Positions 10,596 through 21,975 of a DNA stretch of 64,000 bases are shown in pieces. The stretch is from NCBI GenBank assembly GCA_026120035.1, contig JALRME010000007.1:434001-498000 (forward strand). Direction: 5' to 3'. Below the pieces are notes generated by a model that was not told the DNA's origin, ran no database searches, and saw only the letters and a program-made list of their open reading frames with translations. The stretch's first letter is position 1. The number at the start of each line of letters is the position of its first letter. The stretch comes from Coleophoma eucalyptorum. Taxonomy: Eukaryota; Ascomycota; Leotiomycetes; Helotiales; Dermateaceae. The translations under genes and the position numbers were made by a program.

Positions 10596-11668
10596 TTGAA
10601 CACTCATCTAGATGATCGGACAAATATACTTTTGATGTCGTGCTATTCGGAAAAGACTTGTCCTTATAGAACTGTACAAAATACCTTTTGAATGAGAATC
10701 TCTTTCCCTACCCGCCAATCCCAGCTCTTGATGGTGAGATTCCTCCGGATTTAAGCCTGTGCACAGTCAACTAAAGCAAGAGAAGCTCGACCACCAATAC
10801 ATTCAAGAATTACGAAAAGAAAGATGTAGGAAGGGAAAATGTGATTGTGCCCTCAGATTAGCTCTCAAGTTCTCATTGCGAACACTGTCTGCCTGATCAT
10901 CATATTGAACGACAATTAGGTAGAAGGTTGGCGTGCAATTTTGGCTTTTTGGACACGTTGGTCATCACCGGGCAAAGAAAATTTCCATACTCAACCTCCG
11001 TACTCAAGTACAATTTGTTTCCAATGCGCTCCTCTCTGCGAGTGAGCTTAGATGCATAGAAGCTAGTTGATTGTTAGGAAGAGCTGACACGAGGGCGTGA
11101 GGGCTTACGATGGTGCTCCGATTGAAAACTACTGTCCCCTTCTTCGATGCTGTTGTGCCAGTCCGCCTTCCTCTGTCGCGCATCCACTTCGTTTCCAACC
11201 CCCATTAGAGACTCAGTATCTACACTTAAAGATTCGCAGCATACTGGCCAGAATCTCAGGATGGATGCTATGATTATCGTCACTGCATCATCCTTCCAAG
11301 CCTCTTTGCCCACAAGCATCAGGAAGCGCGAAGCAAACGAAGCGTAAAAGAATCGTGGTTGACAGGAAGTTACCCGCTAAGATCTCTGTTCGATGGGCAC
11401 ACATTACCAGCCTTCTAGTCACCTAGATGGCTGATTAGTGAAAGCTCGATGAGGTTATCGTCACTGCAGGATGTGTGTGTGTGTTGAAGAGGGAAGGTAC
11501 GAGCCGCAGCCTCACGCGACGTAGAAGTCGCGTTGGTGTAACGCTAAGGAGAACCCCTGCAACCTTATTTCAGCCTCGTCTGCAGCTTTTCGCGAACATC
11601 GCCAACTGCAATCCTGCTTGCAAGTCAAAAGAGCGCCCGTCGCAACACCTACAGCTCATCTAGCAGTC

Positions 11669-12509
11669 ATGGTCAGTTCTTTGTATCCAGGAGTCTCATG
11701 GGGCAGAGTTGCTGACAATCTTCTAGGCACGAAACTCAGAGAAGGCGCAGTCTATGCTGTTCCGCTTCCGCGAAGCGCAAGCAGCAGACCTAGGCATCAT
11801 CGATGTAGGACGAGCGCGCAGACCCAAGATGATCACTGAGGTGCAGTCAATACCACTCTGTGAAAAATGGCGTGGCCAGGTACTCAAGGAAATCTCGCGC
11901 AAAGTCAGTAAGATCCAAGATCCAAGTCTAAGCGATTTCATGATCCGAGATCTGAACGACGAGATCAACAAAGCGATGCGGGAGAAGCACATGTGGGAGG
12001 TTCAGATACGGAATCTAGGAGGTCCGAATTATATGCGGGGCGGTGGGAAGGTGTACGACGAGGAAGGAAGGGAGATACCGGGCGGTGGTAAGGGATATAG
12101 GTAGGTCGTTCTTTTCCTGAAACGATCCAACTCCGCTGACAGCAGTAGATACTTTGGACGAGCGAAAGACCTTCCTGGAGTGAAAGAGATGTTTGAGGCT
12201 GCAGCACCCAAAGCTCGAGAAGACAAACCTTTGGAGTCAAGAGCAGATTTACGGAAACAAGTGGACGCATCATATTACGGCTACAACCTGGACGAAGATG
12301 ACGGAACTTTATTGGCATATGAAATACAGAAAGAGAAAGAGGCATTCGAAAATTTACTGGCGGGTAAAGAAGGACAGGCTCCAAAAGGCTGGGAGCCATT
12401 ACCGGGTGATGCTGGAGATGGAGGTGGCTGGAATCTTCCTACTAGTGAGGAAGTACAGGAGGAATTGGTTGAGAGGAGACGAAGGAGGCTGTTGGACAAG
12501 CTTGGTTGA
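11669..12509 (+). CDS. isy1: Pre-mRNA-splicing factor ISY1
   Basis: Three exons: 11669-11671, 11727-12100 and 12149-12509. The first coding exon is the ATG alone. A 55-nt intron (GTCAGT...TTCTAG) follows it directly, and exon 2 opens with GCA CGA AAC, giving MARNSEKAQSMLFRFREAQ, the classic ISY1 N-terminus. The second intron (48 nt) splits an Arg codon. The product has 245 residues, the usual size for the family. Conserved blocks include RRPKMITEV, the Glu/Lys-rich helix IRDLNDEINKAMREKHMWE, IRNLGGPNY and YFGRAKDLPGV. ISY1 is a component of the Prp19/NTC complex in the catalytic spliceosome and helps control the fidelity of the first splicing step. It lies convergent to the small gene at 12776. 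A gene finder working from ORFs would easily lose the ATG-only exon. Confidence 0.96.
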
Positions 12510-12775
12510 GAATAAGTTGAAGCGTTCTGATGGTTTACGAAAGTCTTCAAGACAGGTCCAGAGAAGAATAATGCGCAATTCTCGAAATACCCAAGATTAC
12601 AGGACTTCGGTTGTTTCATTTCTGCAGTTCGATTATTCAATATAACAGCATTTATTAGGGCTGTGGAGTTGTTGGATGTATCATAAATGTCAATTAAGCT
12701 CAGTTGTTTGTTCTCACATCGCCTGTCCCCTCCCGGTTCAGCATCCAAATCGTTCCATTTCCAAATTTCCCAGGC

Positions 12776-13133
12776 TCACAACCTCTTCGGATGAACTCCC
12801 TCCCTAACCTTCGTTCCCTCACTAAAATGCCCAGTCCCAATTTCCTGTCTGCCCTGGTTGGCAATGGCATCATTTTTCACGACGCCAGTTGGCTATATTT
12901 CTTTGTCAGCCCACTGCTCTACCTCCCTTCCCAAACTCTTCGTGAAATGAACCATGGAAAAAGAAAGAAAATGAATGGCAGGGAAATACCTCATTGGCAG
13001 CTTCATCAATACTGCTATTCACAGTGCCTCTGATTTCTTCTCCAACGCCATGGACAGCAGCAAAGACGCCTTTCAGACCCGAGGCGCCTTCTTTAATCTT
13101 ATCGCCAGTGGTGGAAGTGGAAGACATGGTCAA
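12776..13133 (-). CDS. Conserved small fungal protein, 86 aa
   Basis: Exon 1 is 13133-12990 and exon 2 is 12892-12776, around a 97-nt intron (GTATTT...AATATAG, phase 0). The spliced frame reads MTMSSTSTTGDKIKEG, GVFAAVHGVGEEIRGT, DEAANE, then PTGVVKNDAIANQGRQEIG and a basic end, HPKRL. Reading exon 1 alone gives a false C-terminus. It resembles small, hydrophilic, glycine- and lysine-rich proteins found across Pezizomycotina, with an amphipathic central helix and no signal peptide or membrane segment. I cannot name a function; stress- or conidiation-related small proteins are one possibility (inference). The start could also be the second Met, two codons later. Confidence 0.75.
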
Positions 13134-14197
13134 GTCTGGTTGATTTAAATTTCTCTAAGCTGATTTAGAGAGAATAGAATAATATGCTTTATAAAACTGT
13201 GGTCGGATGCGATAGCTCTCCAAATATATATTGATGATGGGAAGTTTGAAAGTAAGTGATATACGGGGATACGTTGGTAGCTGCGATATTCGAGATACTT
13301 ATCGAGGACTGACGTCACTTAGCAACCGCCACCATGACTTCACAACTTTGGAGTTCGCCAGAGCTTTGAGATATGTCAAAGATAGCGAAACGAACGGATA
13401 AGCGGTAAATGCGAACGTTTGGAGATGAAAGGATTGCTTAAACATGGGAAGGATCAGTGTTAGGTAGATCCATAAGGCTTGCCAGTCTAGGGCATATTCA
13501 GACCAAGTGATAAAGGGCAGCAGAGTACTATCACAACCTCTCGACCTTGCCAACTCACTAACTTAGACCCGCCAACTCTGATATTTCACTTAAAAATGCG
13601 AAAGTCAAGGCCGCACAATAGCTGGAGTTATCAGCACGGGACACCATCTCATTCAGGCATAGAAACCTATATAGATATATACACTCTTCAAGAGAGACGC
13701 AAATGGAGAAATAGAAAGTGAAGAATCTCCCCAATCCTCAAAAGTAGCGAAGAGAAAGATATCATATCCCGCATGGCCCATTAATCCCTATCCGGAGGAA
13801 ACGCCTTTAATGCATTCATACAAGATAATTCATTATCCATCCAGTTTAAGTTGCTGATGAAGCAATGATAAACCGGGATTGAAAATAATCATGCATTTAT
13901 ATCCCCTTCTTTCCTCTCGCTCAATTACCACAGAAGTCAAACCCAGACTCAAAAGAAGAAAAACAAGAGAAGTCCCCAGGGAAAAAGGGGGACAGAAATT
14001 TCATACAATGCCGATGCGGAGTAATCAGGAAACATGAGGGATCCATCAGCAATGAGTGACCAGCAAAAGCCACGACTCACAAATCCAAGCGCCATACTGA
14101 GGAAGTATAGACATAAAAGCAACCGCCAGAAGAGAAAAGAAAGCGCCATTATGTAACCAGCTCCTCAGTTTTTCGACAGGTTTTCGGGTCGTATTGG
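13134..14197. other. Intergenic
   Basis: About 1 kb between the 5' end of the small-protein gene and the 3' end of ROM2. No supported coding structure. Short AT-rich stretches occur near 13670 and 13810-13900. Confidence 0.5.
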
Positions 14198-17100
14198 CTA
14201 TTCTGTGTGTCCATCGTTAAGAACCATCTCTAGTACTATTTGATTCGATGGAATTTCAGGGTGAGCCATGGCGAGCTTCAATGTACGGCTCGTGTCGACC
14301 TGTCCACCTCCGCCCTGAGGATTAATGCCATAATCAAGACATCGGACTTCGCGGCCCGCTACGACCTGTCGCAGTCGTCCGTTCTCCGCATTCCGCACTT
14401 CGACAAAGTCAGAGTCGAAGAGAACCAAGTATGCACCATACATGGCAGCATTCTTGGCTTTGCCAACAAACTCCATCACAACACCTCGAGAGATCTCGCC
14501 GTGCTTATCAACGTAAACACCACATTCTTCGTAGCAGAGAAGGAATTCTGCATCAGACAGTCGAAACATGCCTAATGGCTTCTGCCCTTGTAATCTTGCG
14601 GCTATAGATCCGATTGCAGGATTCTTGATGTCGGGAATAGAAATCGGCGTCTTTTTGTCCAAAGTCATGAGTTCGAATCCTTTAAGCGTTGAGATTGCTA
14701 TATATGTGTGGAAGAGGTTGATCGTAAAACACTCAGTTGGTATGTAAAACTCGTCAAACTCTCGGAAGAACTCGGTGCTGCCACCAAATTTCTTACCAAA
14801 AAGCCTGCTCTTCTTCTCCGTCGATTTCTGAAACACAGGCTCGAGGACTTTAAAGGTCGAATGTAGGCCTTCCCGTTTCTTATAGAAGACAAGAGTGCGG
14901 TCCTTCATTCGTGCTGTAGAGAAGAATGACACGTCTCTGTTTCCAGACAACTTTTGAGGGGCCTTTCGTGCTGAGTCGTGTTGAGGAGCTGGGAAGGACG
15001 ATACTGGAACAATGACGTCGAGATGGTATGCGATCAATGATTTATCAGCAATGATGATACATAGTGAGAATTCCTCGAGAACGGCGATTTGTGTAACACG
15101 GCTGATTTGTATAGACTAGAGAGTGTTAGCGAACGACTTCTCTTTCCCTTTAAGAATGTAACTTACTCTTGTCCATCCCCGAGTATCACCAGCCTCGGCA
15201 ATATAGACTCCATAGTCAGTTCCAATCGCAACCATGGACTTTCCATAGGAGTTAAAGGCTGTGGCGCAGTTGACCATCGCTCGGCATACAGGACCTGGTC
15301 GTGGACCAGCACCAAAGACACGCTCTATATCTCTGATGGATCTGTCCAAAGGAGTACCTTTAACCGAAACCACAGTGCTTCTTGAAAGCAAGCTTTCATT
15401 GTTACCGAAAGCTGTATCAGCCATAACACGAAGACGGAATGGTTCAGCGTTTTGTGCGAACAAAGATGCAGCATGGCGAGTTTTGGCCTCCAAAATCTTT
15501 TCACACCAATCTTGTCGATTTTGTGCTGACGGTGCATACAGCGTGTAGATATCTGCCTTGCCCAGGTGCTTGACACGGAAAGGATACATAGACTTATCGG
15601 CTTCTCCTGCAGGATTCGTGGATATCCGAGTGACAGAAGACATTGAGGCAGAACTTCCAGTATTGGTGTGCTCTAAGGTCATGGGTCTCTCACCATTTGT
15701 AGCAGGCCTCATGAGACGAGCGTCAGCAGAAGAGCCAGTAGCTGGCTTTGCCACACTCGTCACTGCTCCGATACCTTTGACAGATGATTTGACTACAGGA
15801 TCATCGTTTGTGCTCTCAAGGACCAACAGTTGCATGGGTATCGGCTAGAAAGAAGTTAGTCTGATACACTACCTACTAATACTATACTCACAAGCTTTGA
15901 CACGTCATAAACCTCCTTCTTTCGAACGCCTGATGCATCTCTCTGGACAACTGTCTTTGCCAAAACAAGGTAATGGTCAAAGAGGATTGCATGTGTATCA
16001 AGCCAGGTAAACCGGTTTGTTCCAGCTCGTTGCAGATCTCCTTTGAAAATAAGCTCTCTGCCAAGGTGGTCCAAGTTAAGTTCGACGCGTTCCATGCCAG
16101 GACGAAGGAAGAGCTTGGATTGTAACTCAATCATTTCAACCTTCTTAGCTTGCTCGTCAACTTTAGCATCACACTCAAGGGTAACTGCTTTGATTTCCTC
16201 GATCGCGGTAGCAAGGAGAACCTTTTCCTCGGTATCTTGCGTCATGTTCTTCAGAACTGTGGCTAGTAGCAAGGTATAGCGCTGCAACCTGGTGATCGGT
16301 GCTTTGAGATACGTGTTCCAGTCGAGGCGATTCGACATCTTGTTCTCCCGGGCTTGATCAAGAAATTGCCTGAAGAGCAGATTCCTCTCTGACTCTCGAC
16401 GAACCAGATAAGTTGCGTAAGGAAACCCTGCAGCGTATTCAATGTATGCTGCTCTAGCTTTTCTGATCCATTCTCTAAAGATGTCGCTGAAACCAACCAC
16501 CCAAGGGCCTTGCTCTTTCTGGCGGTATTTTAACTGAGCCAGGAGATAGTTCTCATTGACCTCCTTGATAGCTTCCACCTTTCCAAAGACAGACGCCAGG
16601 AATTTTGGGATTTTCTTCTTATCGATGATTGGAGGGTTCCAGGAAGCTAGGTCGTCTCTGTAGATAATCCGTAGGACATTAATATGGTCCATGTATAGAT
16701 CTTCAGACATGACAATCTCGTGCAGATTATTCTGCCTTTCAATCTCCTTCTTGTGCGCGCCTTCCAGTTGCTCTTTGGTGAGCTTGAAAAACGTCACCCA
16801 GTCCTCTGACTTCTTAGATGGCTCCAGAGTTTGCGATTGAAGATTGATCTTCTTCAGGGTCCTCGTACAATGGTGGGAATAGCAACGGCCAGGTATTTCT
16901 TGCTCGTGTAGTTTTGGTGCATAACATCCAGAGCCGGTAAGTTGCCATAGTACACCAGAAATCTCTCCTGGGCCAAACTTGACCCATTCTTCCTCCGGAA
17001 CCAATAGACCACTATCGAGCATGGATTTAACAATCCTTGAACTTAGAGTCTCGGCATCCGCAGTATTCATTGTGGGTACTTTGTGCGTAAAGAGTGCAAC

Positions 17101-19551
17101 AAGTCCTTCCTCGATGGTCTTTGTTCGAAGATCTGCTTCACCCTCTCCAGTCTCACCTCCAGCCATTTCCCTGATCCAGGTAGCGATACCACTCAGAGCC
17201 CACGGCTCCTGGCACTTCTTAAATTCTGCTGAAGACAGTCTTGAGGGGGAGAATTTCTTCCGTCTTCCTGCAGGCAATGAAGGAAGATCTAATGACATTG
17301 CAGTCTGAGGAGTTGTTGCATCAAATCCATCAAGACCGCTGGCAGATCGTACTCCTCCACGAGCGGCCTTAGCCCTCGCTTGTCTCTCTTCTGCATCTGT
17401 TTTGGATCGCACGGGAGGCACTGTCACGGGTGTGCTGCTATGACTAGATAATGATGTGGATCTTGGTACATATGCACCGCCAGGAGAAAGCATGTTTTGC
17501 GGTGAATAATCGTTGGTGCCATTATTCAAGTATAGTGGGCGGTCTCCAGTTGAGGAGAATGAGCCAGAATAATTATGCATGTAGCTGCCAGCCGGCATCA
17601 GTTGGGGGGTTGTGCCTTGCGAGAGTGGAGGTACAGCTGGAAGAGGTCTGTTGTACGGAGAAGAACTCATGCCGGGATGATAGAATAGCTCGGGCATGTC
17701 ATCCCGAGTCGGAGACTCGCTCCCAGAGAGATTGCTGAGCCTAGAATCATTTCGACTGTGAAGGGATACCTGTTCATCCCCTTCGTCGAAGCTGAGTCGG
17801 TGGGACTGAGAAGTTGGTCTTTGAAGCCCACCAGTTCCAAAAGTATCAACTCTCGCCTCTTCGAAGGCGGGGAATGGGTGCAAAGTGGTTTCTCCAGGAA
17901 TGGAATAGTCAGTCATTCCACCGAGTCCAGGAGCTGGTTGATGTTGATAAATATCGGATCTGCCAATCTCATCTGGAGTTGGTAGCGGCCGACTTTGGTC
18001 TTCCATTTCGCTACTATTGCCGGTTGCCAAACCGCCCACGTTAGCACCATATGACATATGTGCGTCATAACCACCTCCAGCTAGTCCTAAATCCATATTC
18101 TTGTAATCACTGTCACTGCTCTCATCATGCGGTTGCGGAGGCAGAGGTTTGCTCGATATTTGCGTTGGGTGAGACTCATAAGTGCCAAAGCTCAAACCGC
18201 CAGAACCTAGTTGAGCTTCTTGTTCTTCCGCAAGGCGCATTGCTTCCAGACCTGCTGCTGCCTCCACATCGCTCTCATTCTCATCGTCATAATCATCGTA
18301 TATTGTCTCGTAACTAGTGATAGCTGCCATTGAATGATCCGGATCAGTAGGATTTAAAGTCGTCCTTGTTGAATTGTATCGATGTAACTCTCCGTCCAAA
18401 AGGTCACCGTTCTGTCCTGATCCATGCCTTGATCGCGACGAACCGGCATTCACAGCATTATCAATGTCGGCAAAAAGCCTTTCTTGAGCTATCTCCTCTT
18501 CGGTCTTTCCATGAGACCCAAAGCCCCAGTCTGCTTCATCTCCCGTGTCGTCATCCACAGGAGCACTTGGCAGCGGCCGCAGTGTGGGATGTCTCTGTAG
18601 TCCTGTATTACTAGGAGAGCCATGAGGCAGGCCTGGAGACGTTATTGCTCCACCGGAATGGTGTGATCCTGTCGAGGAGCGCTTTGCGCGGCTTGCAAAT
18701 GAATTTTCTTCGTCAGTGTAAGACGGAGCGGGTATTTGAGTAAAGGCATCATCGGACGGATAAGGGGCCTGAGAACTTGTCGGAGTTGTATTATCATCTA
18801 GCCCATAACCATTCGAGTAGGAGTTCGCAGACGGTGGCTGGTAGTATTCTGCATGTCGAGAAGATAATGAAGCAGAATGGCTGGGCACATATGGAGGATT
18901 ATATGGTTGCGATGCGTACTGAGTAGTATGATGGGAGGACGTTGGGCGAGGAGGTACTGGAGGGCCTTGTGTCCCAGGCCAATATGTTGGAGATTGGGGT
19001 GGTTGAGGAAGTGCTGACGCCGAGTAGGAAGGTGTATAGCTACCATACCCCGCGACAGTCGCTTGCCGCTGAGGTTGTGATGCGGCAGGAGAATATGCAG
19101 CTGGGTTGTATGGTTGATGACCTGGATATCCTGGAGTGCTGCTTGAAGGAGTTGGTTGTGGACGATATTGTGAAGACTGTGATTGTGCCCTCGCAAATGC
19201 TTGAGGATTATAAGACTGCTGAGGTAAAGGCGGGGAATTCTGGTCTCCAGGTTGATATTGATGTTGATATCCTGAGAGCACAGGAAATGTTTGTGTATTG
19301 TTGCCGAATGTAGAGTGGGTGGGTGAACGGGGGCTCGTAGTATTAGGACTGGTCATGTATCTCTCTTCTTGATGTAAACTTGAGCCTCTTCCAGGAAAGC
19401 CCTGCCCAGCACTCAATACCGCATCATCACCGTTATTGAAACTTGGACGTCTTTGCACGTTGGAGTTTAAATCTTGCGATCCAGGTGGTCCATACTGAGC
19501 GGGAGGAACATGGCCATAACGGCGCTGACTGCCATTCTGATTGAAAGACAT
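14198..19551 (-). CDS. rom2: Rho1 guanine nucleotide exchange factor (ROM2-type)
   Basis: Three exons: 19551-15892, 15844-15167 and 15115-14198. The introns are 47 and 51 nt, both phase 0, giving about 1751 residues. Residues 1 to about 740 are low-complexity, rich in P, Q, S, Y and G. A DEP-type domain follows at about 780-880 (SGIATWIREM...GLLVPEEEW), then a RhoGEF/DH domain at about 935-1130 (MSEDLYMDHINVL, ITRLQRYTLLLATVLKNM), a split PH domain at about 1150-1345 (RFTWLDTHAILFDHYLVLAK; DIYTLYAPSAQNRQDW) and a C-terminal CNH domain at about 1370-1740 (RVTQIAVLEEF; NPAIGSI). This order defines the ROM1/ROM2 family. These proteins load GTP on Rho1 at the cell cortex and so drive glucan synthase and the cell-wall integrity MAP kinase pathway. 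It is longer than the yeast protein, mostly through the disordered N-terminus. Confidence 0.96.
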
Positions 19552-21125
19552 CCTTGCTTTCTGGACCCTTCGCGCAAGTCCTCCAAGCCTAGGTATTCGA
19601 TTCGAAACGCGTGGTAACGTTCGCAGATTCTATATTACAGCAGCTCGCAGGCCAATATCGTAGGTGGGTGCAGGACTTTGCTGCATGTAGGCGCTTTGCG
19701 CTGATGGATATTACGGTACCAGAACTGCCCACATTCGTAACAGTATATAGAGTGTATATTCTCGTCTCTGTTCGTTCGTCGTATCAGTTCAGCCGATGAG
19801 ATGCATCTATCGGGGTCGTTGTCGTGCGCGATAAGAGGCTCAGGGACTTTGGGCGCGCTGTGGTCGTCGCTGTGTACTTTGCGACGATGCCGATATGCGT
19901 TGGCAAGGCTGCGTAATGGCTTGCCCTTGTGGCGATGTCTGAAAAGGCGTATTTGACGGCAGAGGATGCTTCTTGCAAGCAAGCTCAAGAGCACGAAATT
20001 TTGTCTGAACAAGCGTTCGTCTGTCCTTTAGCCTTACGCCCAGACTTCTGTCGTGTTGTGTCGTGGTGAAGCTCAAAGATGGCAGTCAACCTAGCCGGCT
20101 CTGATTGGCCACGAAACGATGGGCTGGAACTCTTACTCCTGGAAGCTGACGGGCACGACTTTTGTGTGTAAATATAAATTGCACGATTACGGCATGGTAC
20201 AGAATCACAATTTCTCATCTCTCGCAGCATTTCCTTTCTCTGGGACTCTCTCAAACATCTTGAAGCCTTTTGCACGTCACGATCAGCAAAGCAGGGAAGC
20301 ACAACCCGTCTGCTGCACCGCCCAGCCCTATGGGCAGGAGTCTGTGGCGCAGGGAAAGTGAGGAACTGTTACCGCAAAAGCAACCCGCGACACATGTGCC
20401 TTGATGCCTTGGCCATAAATGTTTGACCGCCGGAACCTGATTAAGACATCTTGTCACAAGTCGCTTCCTTCTCCCTTGCCTCTAGCTTGAAGCCATTGGT
20501 TCTTGGAGACGTTGCCCGGTCGAGTCCATGGTATTGGGGTTATTGGGGTCCAGACTAGCCAGGCAGAGTTTGAGGCTGCTGCTCCTTTCGGGAAAGAGTG
20601 GGACATACATAGGTACTGTTGAATGTCGCTCTCCGACAAGCGTACTCGTGCTTCGGACTAGGAACCAAGGACGCGATCTTACGTGCTTTCGGAGCTCCAC
20701 CCACAACATAGCTGTTGACCGTGTATAGACGAGCTGATTACGACAACCCATTCAAATAGCACAGTAAAAGTCAATTCTCGCGGCATGTGCCAACTCCAGC
20801 ACCCAGTGGCCACATACTGCAATATTAATAGAAGAATCAATCAGAACCAAATCTTATGCAGAAATGATGTAAGCGGCACGAGAGCGTAAGATATCGAGTC
20901 CCTCTCTGGTGCATCTTTATGCAGGTGATGTAATTATCACGTGACTTGTGTCGGCGTTCCGACCAACGGCGATGAAGCTCGGGCTTACCAAATAGAATTC
21001 GAAAAGGAAGAGGGGTCTCTGTTTGTAATGTAGCTTTTGTCCCTCCCACTTTGATTCTTCATCAGACTTCTGCAATCATCTCAACTCTTCATTTTCATCA
21101 ACCGGAACCCTTCAAATCTTTCAAA
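19552..21125. other. Divergent promoter region, ROM2 / SOD1
   Basis: About 1.6 kb between two divergent genes. The ROM2 side (19600-20000) has open frames on both strands that look like a long leader. Near SOD1 the last 70 bases before the ATG are C/T/A-rich, typical of a highly expressed fungal leader. I see no further gene. Confidence 0.5.
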
Positions 21126-21975
21126 ATGGTCAAGGCAGGTACGTTAACTAGCTTTTATATAGCTTTTTACCCTTGCACGCGCTCTCAGAAGCTCTGCACC
21201 AATAGCGGGGTTAATCGAGGCGGTTTGAGGTGATTTCCAACCTTCACAAGGACACCTGGATGGCCCAACTAACTCGATTCCCCCAAGAATCCCAGTGTCT
21301 CTAAATGGACTGCACAATCCAATTCGCCCACATCTGTCCATCCTTGCTAACCCTCTTCTCTCACAGTTGCAACTATCCGAGGAGACTCCAAGATCTCCGG
21401 AACGGTCACTTTCGAGCAGGCCTCCGAGTCCTCCCCAACCACCATCTCATGGAACCTTACTGGCCACGATGCCAATGCCGAGCGTGGCATGCACATTCAC
21501 CAATTTGGTGACAACACCAACGGCTGCACATCCGCCGGACCTCACTGTAAGCTTCTCCTGGCTTCGTTCTGCACTGAGCTTGAGATAGCCTAATTGACAC
21601 TTATTAGTCAACCCTCACGGAAAGACCCACGGTGCTCCAGAGGATGAGGTCCGCCACGTCGGTGACCTTGGAAACATCACTACTGATGGTCAAGGAAACG
21701 GTGTCGGTTCTACCACAGACAAGTTGATCAAGTTGATCGGCCCAGAGAGCGTTATTGGCGTATGTCTGGATCTCCTAATTGATAGACGAATTACTGATAG
21801 ATATAGCGTACCGTTGTCGTCCACTCTGGAACTGATGATCTTGGTAAGGGAGCCAACGAGGAATCCAAGAAGACTGGTAACGCTGGTACCCGACCTGCAT
21901 GTGGTAAGTTCTGTGTCCCAGACCGATATTTCTCATGCTAATTCATCGCAAGGTGTCATCGGCATTGCTGCTTAA
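21126..21975 (+). CDS. sod1: Cu/Zn superoxide dismutase
   Basis: Five exons: 21126-21138, 21367-21546, 21608-21759, 21807-21903 and 21953-21975, making 154 residues. The first exon is only 13 nt (MVKA plus one base) and is followed by a 228-nt intron, the longest in the gene. Copper ligands H47, H49, H64 and H121, zinc ligands H64, H72, H81 and D84, the C58-C147 disulfide pair and the substrate-guiding R144 are all present. No signal or transit peptide is seen, so this is the cytosolic enzyme that turns superoxide into hydrogen peroxide and oxygen. The last intron uses a CAAG acceptor. An ORF-based search would miss this gene because no exon exceeds 60 codons. Confidence 0.98.

Larger units (their letters stand above)
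10141..11668. other. Intergenic with small repeats
   Basis: No intact gene. The stretch contains a direct 17-bp duplication (10373-10389 and 10390-10406) and an imperfect inverted repeat (10567-10576 with 10586-10595). One plus-strand frame of about 50 codons at about 10743-10898 reads protein-like but has no start or family match. The right end is the ISY1 promoter and leader. Confidence 0.5.
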
